Shown here piece by piece: positions 8,126-16,919 of a stretch of DNA of 64,000 bases (position 1 is the first letter of the stretch; each line of letters begins with the position of its first letter). The stretch spans positions 1 through 64,000 of the forward strand of contig CAZLYK010000012.1 of NCBI GenBank assembly GCA_964563495.1, in the 5' to 3' direction. The stretch comes from CAZLYK01 sp964563495 (GTDB lineage Bacteria; Acidobacteriota; Blastocatellia; RBC074). Made by a program: the position numbers and the translations under genes. The notes below the pieces were generated by a model that saw only the letters and a program-made list of their open reading frames with translations, was not told the origin of the DNA and searched no databases.

Positions 8126-9533
8126 TAAGTGGCAGCCGTTTATCAAGCTGGTTTTCGACGGGCGGGATCGCCTGTTTGTGCGTCCCGGCGATCCGGCGGA
8201 TTTCTGCGATCACGTCGGGATGATTGGCGGCGATGTTGTACTTTTCCGACGGATCGTGGTCGAGGTTGTAAAGCTCCGGCGGGTCATGCGTGACGGCGGG
8301 ATCGCTGCCGTATTCCGATTTGGTGATGAAGTGGGCTTTGAAGGCTCCGTGACGGACAGCATAGAGCTTCGAGCCGCGCCAGTAAAACATCGTCCGGCGC
8401 GGGCTGCGCCCCTTGCCGTGCAGGACGGCGGTCAAATCATAGCCATCCAGCACGCGGTCGGCCGGCGAATTCGCTCCGGCCAGGGCGCAGAACGTCGGCA
8501 GCAAATCGAGCGTCGCGCCGATGTCCGTCACCGTGCCGGGTTTGATTGTGCCCGGCTGCCAGAAAATGGCCGGCTCACGCATGCCGCCTTCGTAAGTGCC
8601 GCCTTTTGAACCGCGCAAGGGCCCCGCCGAGCCGCCCTGTTCGTCAAACATCGCCCACGGCCCATTGTCGCTCGTGAACACGACCAGCGTCTTGCGGTCG
8701 AGTCGCAACCGGCGCAGCGTATCCAGCAGACGCCCGACATTCGCATCCAATTCTTCGATCACATCGCCGTACAATCCACGCTGACTTTTGCCGGCAAACT
8801 CCGGCGAACGAAAAAGCGGCATGTGCGGCATCGAGTGAGCCAGGTAGAGGAAGAACGGGCGATTTTTATTCGCGCTGATGAACTTGATGGCTTCGTCGGT
8901 GTAACGCCTCGTCAAGGTTGTTTGCTCGGCGGGGCGTTCGATGATTTCCTCGTTGCGCATGAGCGGCACGTTCCAGTATTCACGCTTCGGATTTTTCATG
9001 AAGTTCAGATATTCCGCCCGCGAACTGAATTTGACGGTCGAGTCCATGTCGTTCGAGTACGGAATGCCGAAATATGAATCGAAGCCTTGTCTCATTGGCA
9101 GATACTCCGCTTGAAAACCGAGATGCCATTTGCCGACGACTGCCGCGGCATAGCCGCGCGATTTCAGAGCTTCAGCGATGGTGATTTCACCGGCGGGCAA
9201 ACCCCCGGCGGAATCGGGAAACAGCACGCGGCGCGTGTCGGAAAACATGCCGGTGCGAATCGGCAAGCGCCCCGTCAGCAACGCCGCGCGGCTGGGCGTA
9301 CAAACGGAATCTGCCGCATAAAAGCTCGTCCAGCGCTGGCCTTCCGCCGCCATTCGATCCAGATGAGGCGTGCGAATCGTCGGATTGCCGAAGCTGCCCA
9401 GATCACCGTAGCCCAAATCGTCGCAAAAAATCACGATGAAGTTGGGATGCCGTTGGCCGGATTGCGCGAGTGCGAGCGGGGAAATGACGACGACCAGAAG
9501 CAAGGCTAAGAGATGGCGAGTAATCCTATTCAT
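8121..9533 (-). CDS. Secreted sulfatase (formylglycine type)
   Basis: A 470-residue protein with the chosen ATG at 9533; the upstream ATG at 9578 would add residues before the signal peptide. The signal peptide is MNRITRHLLALLLVVVIS.... Sulfatase-family features are FCDDLGYGDLG (about 36-46, metal-binding Asp pair), the formylglycine motif CTPSR (78-82) followed by AALLTG, GKWHLG, and FTSDNGPWA near the middle, which holds the second metal site. Such enzymes hydrolyse sulfate esters on polysaccharides or arenes. The start overlaps the end of the DUF418 gene by 8 bp, indicating translational coupling. The stop codon is inside a family A repeat. Confidence 0.9.
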   Translation of the reverse strand: MNRITRHLLALLLVVVISPLALAQSGQRHPNFIVIFCDDLGYGDLGSFGNPTIRTPHLDRMAAEGQRWTSFYAADSVCTPSRAALLTGRLPIRTGMFSDTRRVLFPDSAGGLPAGEITIAEALKSRGYAAAVVGKWHLGFQAEYLPMRQGFDSYFGIPYSNDMDSTVKFSSRAEYLNFMKNPKREYWNVPLMRNEEIIERPAEQTTLTRRYTDEAIKFISANKNRPFFLYLAHSMPHMPLFRSPEFAGKSQRGLYGDVIEELDANVGRLLDTLRRLRLDRKTLVVFTSDNGPWAMFDEQGGSAGPLRGSKGGTYEGGMREPAIFWQPGTIKPGTVTDIGATLDLLPTFCALAGANSPADRVLDGYDLTAVLHGKGRSPRRTMFYWRGSKLYAVRHGAFKAHFITKSEYGSDPAVTHDPPELYNLDHDPSEKYNIAANHPDVIAEIRRIAGTHKQAIPPVENQLDKRLPLK

Positions 9534-10740
9534 AGTGAATTCCGGCTTTGTTGCACAAATTCGGTTGTCGATGACCATATGTAAATGAACGCCATAGCCA
9601 TTCTACCGGGCCGAATCGATAATGCGAGAGCCAGATCCGACTGGCAAGGAGTTGGCCGACATAGATAGCCAGGCAAAGAATCGCTGTTACCGCCGATCCA
9701 AGCCTTCCGAAAAGCCCCAAACCGTAATTATAAAAGATGAAACTCAAAATCACCGACTGCGCCAGGTAGTTGCTCAAGGCCATCTGACCGGCGGCGGCTA
9801 TGGATAAAATTACGGGTCCGCCCCTCGGTGATTTGAGCCAAAGAAACAGGGCAGCGGCATAAGCCATCGCCATCAACACATCGGGGCTCACTAAATCGAG
9901 GAGAGGAGGGATTGCAGCCTGTCGACCGCTGGATCTCGAAAACAACACCAGGAATGTCGTCGCGCCGCCGGCTGCCCCCGCTACGATGAGGATGGCCCAG
10001 AGCAACCTCCAATGTCTTCCCGGCTCGCGAACCACACTCGTGCGCCAGGCGGCCACACCGAGCAGCATCAGCCCAAAAGTCTTTGGTAAAGTGGAGATGA
10101 GCAGTGGGATGATGAACTGCCACGCCTCGCGCCAGCGCAGCGCCAGGATCTCAGCCGGACTCCCCTCGGAATAGATCTGCGTGGCTAGAGTGGCGTGTGC
10201 TCGCAGGACTTCTTCAGTCTGCCTCAAACCGCCATAAGGCAGTTCGATCGGGAGGACAATGGCGGCGACGCCGAAAGTCACGAGCAAGACTGTCTGCAAT
10301 CTGAGGAAGGGCGTGATCAGCAGCCCGGAGATGGCGTAGAGGGCAAGGATGTCGCCGTTCCAGATCAGAAACATATGAACCAGTCCGATCGCGAGCAGCG
10401 CCAGAAACCTCCGGACAAGAAAACGCGAGGCGCTGACAGACCGCGACGCGGCGCGCTCAACCTGAACGCCAATCCCGACGCCAAACACAAGAGTGAACAA
10501 GGCGATCGCCTTGAACTCGATCAATCCGGCGACGAGCACATCGAGGAGCCGGTTGGCCCAGTCCGTGTCAGAGTGGAACTTCAAGATGTGCTCGAAGAGA
10601 GAGACGCGGAATCCGACCAGTGCGTTGACCAACAAGACGCCAAACAGCGCAATGCCTCGCACCGCGTCGAGAGTAGCAATGCGCTCTGACCCGGCGATCG
10701 GCCTCCATCCCTTTGGCGATGCATCATTTCCCATTATCAA
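9526..10740 (-). CDS. DUF418 family multispanning membrane protein (YeiB-like)
   Basis: A 404-residue protein with about 8-10 hydrophobic helices. Family features are the N-terminal RIATLDAVRGIALFGVLLVN and the C-terminal FGPVEWLWRSFTYG, both typical of DUF418/YeiB proteins. The molecular role is unknown; the family is distantly related to acyltransferase-like membrane proteins. Either of two ATGs (10740 or 10734) may be the start. It overlaps the sulfatase start by 8 bp, so the two form one transcript. The 260 bp upstream (10741-11000) separates it from a divergent DinB-like gene. I see an isolated TATAAT at 10849-10854 there without a convincing -35. Confidence 0.85.
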   Translation of the reverse strand: MIMGNDASPKGWRPIAGSERIATLDAVRGIALFGVLLVNALVGFRVSLFEHILKFHSDTDWANRLLDVLVAGLIEFKAIALFTLVFGVGIGVQVERAASRSVSASRFLVRRFLALLAIGLVHMFLIWNGDILALYAISGLLITPFLRLQTVLLVTFGVAAIVLPIELPYGGLRQTEEVLRAHATLATQIYSEGSPAEILALRWREAWQFIIPLLISTLPKTFGLMLLGVAAWRTSVVREPGRHWRLLWAILIVAGAAGGATTFLVLFSRSSGRQAAIPPLLDLVSPDVLMAMAYAAALFLWLKSPRGGPVILSIAAAGQMALSNYLAQSVILSFIFYNYGLGLFGRLGSAVTAILCLAIYVGQLLASRIWLSHYRFGPVEWLWRSFTYGHRQPNLCNKAGIHYE

Positions 10741-11000
10741 CAGCCGATTCCGATGAATGAGGGTAGAGCATAATTCAATCTCCCCCTGGGCGGCGAATCC
10801 TTTTCCGGAGATCTACGGCCACAGGCTCAGCATGACCGTGGGTCAATGTATAATTGGACGAGACCAAACGAAACATCCTGCACGTGGTCGAAGGGACGCC
10901 GGGGGCGACCTCGGCGCCGGCCTATTCACTAAAAAGCTTAGCGTCGGGTCAACGACGTTCCGACTGATCAATGAAACAACTTCCAAAGGAGAAAACCGAC

Positions 11001-11537
11001 ATGAAACGCACTCTGATTTCTCTGGTCGTGCTCACCCTGTTGACAGGTTCTGCCGTATACGCACAAACTGCCGCTGCCACGCAAAACGCCAATCCCCTGA
11101 GCGCCGAGGTGAAAGGTGCTTATACCAACGTCAAAAATAATTTTGTGAAGGCTGCCGAAAAGATGCCTGAAGAGCATTACGGTTTCAAGGCTACGCCTGA
11201 GGTACAATCCTTTTCCCAACGCGTGGCGCACATCGCCGACGCCAATATGCGCACCTGCGCCGTCCTTAAAGGCGAACAAAAAAGCGTGAATGCGGCTTCT
11301 AAAACCACGAAGGCCGATATGGTCGCCGCGCTCAAGGAATCGTTCGCGTATTGCGATGCTGTTTACGACTCGATGACGGATACCGAAGCCGTCAAGATCG
11401 TGGCGACAGGTCGTGGGCAGCGCTCTCGGCTGGCTGCGCTCTGGGGGATAGTCTCACACGATAACGAAGTTTATGGCACGATGGCCGTTTACATGCGACT
11501 GAAGGGGATCGTCCCCCCGTCGAGCGAGGGGCGGTAG
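11001..11537 (+). CDS. Secreted DinB superfamily protein
   Basis: 178 residues from the ATG at 11001, chosen because CCAAAGGAGAAAACCGAC precedes it and because it starts a clean signal peptide (MKRTLISLVVLTLLTGSAVYA). The mature part is a helical bundle of DinB type: MPEEHYGFKATPEVQSF, VAHIADANMRTC and WGIVSHDNEVYGTM supply the His residues that bind a divalent metal in this fold. The closing MRLKGIVPPSS is typical. DinB-like proteins often act as thiol-dependent or metal-dependent transferases, but the exported members are uncharacterised. A family A palindrome lies 40 bp downstream. Confidence 0.85.
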   Translation: MKRTLISLVVLTLLTGSAVYAQTAAATQNANPLSAEVKGAYTNVKNNFVKAAEKMPEEHYGFKATPEVQSFSQRVAHIADANMRTCAVLKGEQKSVNAASKTTKADMVAALKESFAYCDAVYDSMTDTEAVKIVATGRGQRSRLAALWGIVSHDNEVYGTMAVYMRLKGIVPPSSEGR

Positions 11538-11577
11538 CGCTCCTAAGCTTCTACTCGAATGGGCAGATCAAAGAAGA

Positions 11578-11665
11578 AAATGGACAGGATTGACGGGGTT
11601 TGCCCAGGATGGAACAAGACATAGTCTTGTTCCATCCTGCAAAAATCTTGTTTATCCTGTCTATT
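11578..11665. repeat. Family A palindrome, copy 3
   Basis: Left arm AATGGACAGGATTGACGGGG, right arm AAATCTTGTTTATCCTGTC plus TATT. The centre is a perfect hairpin, GGAACAAGACATAGTCTTGTTCC. The sequence directly after (CATGAATTCGCCA) is shared with copy 6 at 27702, so the repeat unit may extend beyond the palindrome. Confidence 0.8.
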
Positions 11666-11862
11666 CATGAATTCGCCAAGGAATGAAGGAACCATTATTT
11701 GAACCTGAAGAAGGCCGGTTACATTGAGTCTTTGAAGAAACAGGGGTATCTTCCACCCGACGCTTCCAGCAAGGCGACAATGGGCGGACCCCCCTACCGG
11801 TTAGACCAGTTAAACAGAGCCACTTCGATTTAGTTTATGATATTTTGAGGCTCGGGTAAGTC
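11666..11862. other. Intergenic stretch with a short open frame of unknown origin
   Basis: Between the family A palindrome and the flavoprotein/sigma-54 gene. A stop-flanked frame from about 11686 to 11833 reads NLKKAGYIESLKKQGYLPP and continues to a TAG. It has no start codon and resembles a gene tail, but I cannot name it. No sigma-54-type or obvious sigma-70 promoter is visible. Confidence 0.3.
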
Positions 11863-14508
11863 ATGAAAAGTGATTTCGACATTGCCATTATCGGCGCAGG
11901 ATTTTCCGGTTCATTGCTGGCGATGATCGCGCGGCGGACGGGACAATCCGTCATGCTGCTCGATCGCGGTGTACATCCGCGCTTCGCCATCGGGGAATCG
12001 ACCTCCCCACTGATCAACCTGATCATCGAGCAACTGGCCGATCGCTACGATCTCCCGCGCCTCAAACCATTGACTACGTGGGGGGAGTGGCAGCGAACCT
12101 ATCCGCACGTGGTCGGCGGGCTCAGACGCGGTTCTACCTATTTCAAACACGAATCCGGGACGCGGTACCGGACGGAGCCGGATCGTTCGAATCAACTGCT
12201 CGTCTCAGCCAGTCCGAACGATGAAGCCGCCGACACGCACTGGCTGCGCTCCGATGTCGACTATTTCCTGTTGCAGGACGCCATCGCATCGGGGGCGGAA
12301 TATCTTGATCAGACGGAACTGCACTCAATCGATTGGGCGAGTGGCGGCGGGGCGAGGTTGCGGGGCGAACGGCACGGGCAACCGGTCAAAGTCCGAGCGC
12401 GGCTGATCGTCGATGCCAGCGGCCCGCGCGGGTTTTTGAGCAGGGCGCTCGATCTGAAGGAGAGGTGTTTCGAAGAGTATCCGGCGACGCAGGCGCTCTA
12501 TTCGCACTTCATCGACGTCCATCGTTGTGACGGGATGCCCGATTACGAAGTTGCGGGCATTCCCCCATACCCCATGGATGACGCCGCCGTGCATCATGTC
12601 TTCGAGGGCGGATGGATGTGGGTCTTGCGCTTCAACAACGGTGTGACCAGCGCCGGGATCGCCGTGACCGAGGAGATGGCCAGAGAGTTGAAGCTATCGG
12701 AAGGCGAAGCCGCGTGGCGACGCTTTCTCGGGCGTTTCCCTTCGATTGCCGGGCAGTTTGCCGAAGCGAGAGCAATTCGCGAATTCACCTGGATGCCGCG
12801 CCTGTCCTACCGTTCGGAGATGGCCGCCGGAGAAGGCTGGGCCATGCTCCCTTCAGCGGCAGCCTTCGTCGATCCGCTCTTCGGCGGCGGAATGCCCATG
12901 ACCGTGCTCGGCGTTGAGCGACTTGCCCGTTTGCTGGAGGGGAACCTCGGAGACCGTGAACTCAATCAACGGCTGAGTGAATATAGCCGGATGACGCTCC
13001 TCGAAGCCGATCGCACCGCGGACTTCATTGCGGGCTGCTACGCGGCGTTCCCGCAGTTCGACCTCTTTACCTCTCTTTCAATGGTCTATTTTGCGGCCGC
13101 CAGTTACTGCGAAATGGCCCGTAGACTGGGGCGCAACCACCTGGCGCAGCATTTCCTGGCGGTGGATAACCCGTCCTTTGCAGACGTCCCCGTCAGACTG
13201 AGTCAAACCCTGCGCCACAACCACAGCTTTGACCCGGTCCTCTTCGCCTCCCAGGTAAAAGAGCAGATCGACTGTCTGAATGTGGCCGGACTCTGCGATC
13301 AGGGTAAACAAAACTGGTACGACGTCGATCTGGAAGACGTGATCCTCCGTGCAGACAGGCTGGAAATAACGCCTGATGAGATGCGAAGATTTCTGGAGAC
13401 CGCAAGTTGGGCGCAAAAAACCGTCAATCTTCAACAGTATCGCTCGAAGCAGCGGACAGATCAGCCGATCCGGTTGCTCACCTACCAGGACCATCTCGCG
13501 GCTGAATCTGAACCGGCGGGCGAAATTGTCGGATCCAGTCCGGCGTTTCAGCAGGTGCTCGAAGATGCATTGAATGTCGCCCCAACCGATGTGACTGTTC
13601 TGCTGCAGGGAGAGACGGGGACGGGCAAGGAGTTGCTCGCATACGCGATTCACCAGCATAGTCTGCGCCGCCGCCGTCCCTTCGTCATCATCAATTGCGC
13701 GGCGCTTCCGGCTTCACTGATCGAGAGTGAGCTGTTTGGGTACGAGAAGGGCGCTTTCACCGGCGCGCTGCTGAGCAAGCCGGGGCGATTCGAACTGGCG
13801 GACGGAGGCACAATCTTTCTGGATGAGATCGGTGAATTGCCGCTGGAGATCCAGGGGCGGTTTCTACGCGTGTTGCAGACCGGCGTCTTCGAGCGGCTGG
13901 GCAGCACGAAAAGCGTCCGCGTCAAGGTCCGCATCATCGCCGCCACCAATCGACCGCTCGAGCAATTGGTCAACGAAGGAAGATTCCGCATCGATCTTTA
14001 TTATCGCCTCAACGTCTTCCCGATCACACTGCCGCCGCTGCGCCAGCGGACGGCCGACATCCCATTGCTCGTCCAGCATTTCGTCGATAAGTACAAGGCA
14101 CGGTTCAACCGCTCAATCACCTCGATCAGCAAACAGTCGCTCCAAGCGCTGCAGGCATACCATTGGCCCGGTAATATCAGGGAGTTGGCGCATCTGGTGG
14201 AGCGCGCCGTCCTGTCCTCTAAAGGTGAGACTCTCAAATTCGCTCCACCGGCCTTTCGCATCGATCATCCCCTTTCGGTCAATGACGAACAGACGAATAT
14301 TGTCGGCGCCGGACCGAATCAAGACGCGAAACCGCTTGTCACACTCGCAGAGAACGAGCGAAACCATATTCGAATGGTGTTGCGCCACACTCACGGTCAA
14401 ATTTCCGGGCCGGAGGGCGCGGCAGCGATCCTCGGTCTCCCACCCTCGACGCTTCGCAGCCGAATCAAGAAGTTGGGATTAAAAATCCACATGGATGAGA
14501 CCCATTAA
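11863..14508 (+). CDS. Halogenase-like FAD oxidoreductase fused to sigma-54 activator
   Basis: One uninterrupted 881-residue frame with two complete modules. Residues 1 to about 430 are a flavin-dependent halogenase-like oxidoreductase: IAIIGAGFSGS is the FAD dinucleotide-binding loop, FAIGESTSP matches the family GES/T-x-P region, GGWMWVL (about 249-255) resembles the halogenase WxWxIP motif with the IP changed, and DPLFGGGM (about 336-343) is the distal FAD motif. After a linker comes a bacterial enhancer-binding module: Walker A GETGTGKE (about 583), GAFTGA (about 630-635, sigma-54 contact), Walker B GTIFLDEIGE (about 649), the arginine-finger region, and a Fis-type helix-turn-helix (about 850-875). 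It has no receiver, GAF or PAS domain, so the flavoprotein probably replaces the sensor. I infer that bound flavin, its redox state or a small substrate controls the ATPase. Targets are unknown, and no -24/-12 promoter was found beside it. Confidence 0.85.
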   Translation: MKSDFDIAIIGAGFSGSLLAMIARRTGQSVMLLDRGVHPRFAIGESTSPLINLIIEQLADRYDLPRLKPLTTWGEWQRTYPHVVGGLRRGSTYFKHESGTRYRTEPDRSNQLLVSASPNDEAADTHWLRSDVDYFLLQDAIASGAEYLDQTELHSIDWASGGGARLRGERHGQPVKVRARLIVDASGPRGFLSRALDLKERCFEEYPATQALYSHFIDVHRCDGMPDYEVAGIPPYPMDDAAVHHVFEGGWMWVLRFNNGVTSAGIAVTEEMARELKLSEGEAAWRRFLGRFPSIAGQFAEARAIREFTWMPRLSYRSEMAAGEGWAMLPSAAAFVDPLFGGGMPMTVLGVERLARLLEGNLGDRELNQRLSEYSRMTLLEADRTADFIAGCYAAFPQFDLFTSLSMVYFAAASYCEMARRLGRNHLAQHFLAVDNPSFADVPVRLSQTLRHNHSFDPVLFASQVKEQIDCLNVAGLCDQGKQNWYDVDLEDVILRADRLEITPDEMRRFLETASWAQKTVNLQQYRSKQRTDQPIRLLTYQDHLAAESEPAGEIVGSSPAFQQVLEDALNVAPTDVTVLLQGETGTGKELLAYAIHQHSLRRRRPFVIINCAALPASLIESELFGYEKGAFTGALLSKPGRFELADGGTIFLDEIGELPLEIQGRFLRVLQTGVFERLGSTKSVRVKVRIIAATNRPLEQLVNEGRFRIDLYYRLNVFPITLPPLRQRTADIPLLVQHFVDKYKARFNRSITSISKQSLQALQAYHWPGNIRELAHLVERAVLSSKGETLKFAPPAFRIDHPLSVNDEQTNIVGAGPNQDAKPLVTLAENERNHIRMVLRHTHGQISGPEGAAAILGLPPSTLRSRIKKLGLKIHMDETH

Positions 14509-14652
14509 TGCTCGCAAGCTGAGCAATCGCCGATGTCAGTGGAGGTCCTCGCAAGCTCTCCCTGCTCATCGTATGTGGGTTGATCTGTCCGGCGGCAGGG
14601 CACCGGAAAACTCGCGCACTTGAGCGAGATCTAAAAACGAGAGGTCAAACTG

Positions 14653-15921
14653 ATGAAAGCCGCATCCCGCCTGGTCGTTTTGCTCGTTTTGCTTGTTGTC
14701 TCGTCCTCCGCCCGGGGACAAAACCTTCCTCCCCCAATCCTGCTCTGGCCGAATGGCGCGCCGGGAGCGACGGGGGCTTCGGATGAGGACAAACCCGCCA
14801 TCATTCCGGTCTTGCCGGATGAAGCGAAGAACACCGGCGCGGCCGTGTTGATCTGTCCGGGCGGTGGGTTTACGACGCGTGCGATTGACCACGAAGGCGT
14901 GCTGGTTTCGCAATGGTTCAAGGAGCGCGGCGTCGCCGGCTTCATCTTGCGGTATCGCATCCGCCCGCTTTACACCCGCAAAGATTGGTTGTTTGACGCC
15001 CAGCGCGCGCTCCAACACATTCGCGCCAACGCCAAAGAATTCCGCATTGCGCCCAATCGCATCGGCGTGATTGGATTTTCGGCGGGGGCTGATCTTGCCT
15101 ACGACGCATCGCTGAATCCGTTGCCGGGCAATCCGGAATCTGTCGATGCCATCGAGCGGCTCTCCAGCCGTCCGGATTTCCAAATTTTGGTTTACGGCGC
15201 TTCACCGCAACGCCCGGCAACGGAAGCCGGCAAGATGGCGGCGCTGCCGCCCGCTTTCATGTTCTGCACTGTCGAAGACGCCGGCCACATTCGCGGGATG
15301 TCCGAGCTCTATGGTGAGATGTTGCGCGCCAATGTTCCCGCTGAAGCCCACTTCTTTCTCAACGGTGAACACGGCGTCGGCTTTGCGCTGGGCGATCCGG
15401 TGTTGGGCGAATATCCGAAGCTGCTCATGAACTGGATGATTGGCAACGGCTTTCCGACCGACAAGCCGCGACAGGCCCTTTCGGGCCTGGTCAAACTTGA
15501 CGGCGCGCCATTGGTGCGCGGTATAGTGATTCTGACGCCGGTGGATCATCCGGCAGCGCCGCCATTGGTCGTTTATATCACCAACGCTTCGACAAGACCG
15601 ATGGGTGAATTCACCATCAGCCGGAAGCAGGGCCTGGTTCCCGGACGTTATCGCGTCGAAGTGCGCCAGGACGCCACACGCTGGCTGAGCAATTCGCGCG
15701 ATCCGGTCATGATCAAGATGATGGACAAACAGCGCAAAGGGACGCTCACTGACGAAGATCGCAAAGAGTGGGGCGAGTATGTGCGCAAGCGCGACCTATC
15801 TCCCAGCATCGAAAATCAACGCGTCTATCGCCGCCAACGACCGAAAGACAAAAGCGATTACATGGTCGAGATTAAAGACAGCGGCGAGAATCGACTCGAC
15901 CTTGAAGTGTTCAGCAAATAA
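14653..15921 (+). CDS. Secreted acetyl-esterase/lipase-type alpha/beta hydrolase
   Basis: 422 residues. A signal peptide (about 1-23, ending near RGQ) is followed by an esterase domain (about 25-275) with LICPGGGF as oxyanion-hole loop, VIGFSAGADL as nucleophile elbow, and GEHGVGF as the likely His region. A C-terminal extension (about 280-422, SGLVKLDGAPLVRGIVILTP...) resembles a beta-sandwich of carboxypeptidase-regulatory type. Related BD-FAE-like enzymes deacetylate polysaccharides or short esters. AACGAGAGGTCAAACTG before the ATG is a moderate ribosome site. It lies 12 bp before the VOC gene, so they are probably co-transcribed. Confidence 0.8.
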   Translation: MKAASRLVVLLVLLVVSSSARGQNLPPPILLWPNGAPGATGASDEDKPAIIPVLPDEAKNTGAAVLICPGGGFTTRAIDHEGVLVSQWFKERGVAGFILRYRIRPLYTRKDWLFDAQRALQHIRANAKEFRIAPNRIGVIGFSAGADLAYDASLNPLPGNPESVDAIERLSSRPDFQILVYGASPQRPATEAGKMAALPPAFMFCTVEDAGHIRGMSELYGEMLRANVPAEAHFFLNGEHGVGFALGDPVLGEYPKLLMNWMIGNGFPTDKPRQALSGLVKLDGAPLVRGIVILTPVDHPAAPPLVVYITNASTRPMGEFTISRKQGLVPGRYRVEVRQDATRWLSNSRDPVMIKMMDKQRKGTLTDEDRKEWGEYVRKRDLSPSIENQRVYRRQRPKDKSDYMVEIKDSGENRLDLEVFSK

Positions 15922-15933
15922 AGGAGTACCATC

Positions 15934-16317
15934 ATGAAGATAGTAGTGACCAGCGTCATGGTGAGCGACCAGGACAAAGCCCTCAAGTTCTACACGGAGG
16001 TTTTGGGCTTCGTCAAGAAGATGGATATTCCGGCAGGCGAAGGCAGATGGCTAACGGTAGTTTCACCAGAGCAGCCGGATGGCCCGGAACTGCTGCTCGA
16101 GCCGACCGGCTTCCCGCCGGCCAAGACATACCAGCAAGCCCTTTTTGACGCCGGGATACCTTTGACCTCCTTTGCCGTCACAGACATGGAAAAAACCTGC
16201 CAAAAACTCAAGGATTCAGGCGTAGTCTTTCACACCGACCCGACAAGAATGGGCCCAGTGACCGTTGCCGTCTTCGAGGATACGTGTGGTAACCTGATAC
16301 AAATCGTGCAGCAATGA
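15934..16317 (+). CDS. VOC family (glyoxalase/dioxygenase fold) protein
   Basis: A 127-residue cytoplasmic protein of the vicinal-oxygen-chelate fold, seen from KIVVTSVMVSDQDKALKFYT, VLGFVKKMDI, GPVTVAVFEDTCGNLIQIVQ and the paired beta-alpha-beta-beta-beta layout. The C-terminal D-x-x-G-N-x-x-x-I motif usually includes a metal-ligand Glu, here replaced by Gln (LIQIVQ), so the metal site may be altered. Members range from glyoxalase-like enzymes to drug-binding proteins. AAGGAGTACCATC provides a strong ribosome site. Confidence 0.85.
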   Translation: MKIVVTSVMVSDQDKALKFYTEVLGFVKKMDIPAGEGRWLTVVSPEQPDGPELLLEPTGFPPAKTYQQALFDAGIPLTSFAVTDMEKTCQKLKDSGVVFHTDPTRMGPVTVAVFEDTCGNLIQIVQQ

Positions 16318-16388
16318 CGCCGCCCGAGTTTGGCGTTCGGCGTCAAAATAGAGCCCGAAAAGACTCTGCAGATCGGTAGGGAATTGCC

Positions 16389-16790
16389 ATGGGACCACAA
16401 TCGACTCCTGGGCAGATTGAGCCAGTCAACGATATCGAGATGTACTACGAAATTCGCGGAGAAGGTGAGCCGCTGGTCCTGCTGCACGGCGGGGGTGGAG
16501 TGGAGCTAATTGGGAACTGATCTTCAAGACTCCCCCGGAGGGCTACCAGCTGGTGACCCCGGACCTGCGAGGCCACGGGAGATCGACCAATCCCTCGGTG
16601 GAGTTTACCTTCCGGCAAACGGCTCAAGACGTACTCGTGCTCATGGACCGACTGGGTATCGAACGATTCAAGGCGATCGGTCTGAGCCTTGGCGCCAAAG
16701 GTCGTTCCGAACGGCGGACATGGCCCCATCTTCGGCAACCTGGCTGAACCTTTCGTCGAGAATGCGTTGACCTTCCTGCACGACGAATAG
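16389..16790 (+). pseudogene. Broken alpha/beta hydrolase
   Basis: The frame starts MGPQSTPGQIEPVNDIEMYY and reaches the oxyanion motif LLHGGGG. It then shifts to a stop (VELIGN*), while the expected continuation ANWELIFKTPPEGYQLVTPD, LRGHGRS and the nucleophile elbow GLSLGA is found in another frame. Right after GLSLGAK the sequence jumps, in a further frame, to the C-terminal part VVPNGGHGPIFGNLAEPF (catalytic His region). The gene therefore carries a frameshift and an internal loss of roughly 80-100 codons between nucleophile and His. The stop codon reads AATAGACAG, the outer end of a family A repeat. Confidence 0.8.
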
Positions 16791-16820
16791 ACAGATCTCG
16801 GCAAATCTTTTTCTGCTCCT

Positions 16821-16849
16821 GTAACTTCTTTAATCTCCCAGGTGTCTTA
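16821..16849 (+). promoter_or_regulatory. Possible ECF (sigma-E-like) promoter
   Basis: GTAACTT (16821-16827), a 16-nt spacer, then GTCTTA (16844-16849). This resembles the GGAACTT-N16-GTCTAA pattern of sigma-E-type ECF promoters, with one mismatch in each box. It precedes a Spy-like gene that is followed by an ECF sigma / anti-sigma pair, as expected for autoregulation. Prediction by pattern only. Confidence 0.4.
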
Positions 16850-16919
16850 CCCGACAGAAGGTCAATTTGGGCCTTTATGGTTAGTACTTGAAAGACCAAT
16901 CTGGGAGGTAAGATAACTG

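Noticed and set aside
10849..10854. TATAAT before the DinB-like gene
   Set aside because: No -35 match at 16-18 bp spacing, so not called as a promoter.
14509..14652. Search for a sigma-54 promoter between the flavoprotein activator and the esterase
   Set aside because: No GG-N10-GC pair with a TGGCA / TTGC context was found.
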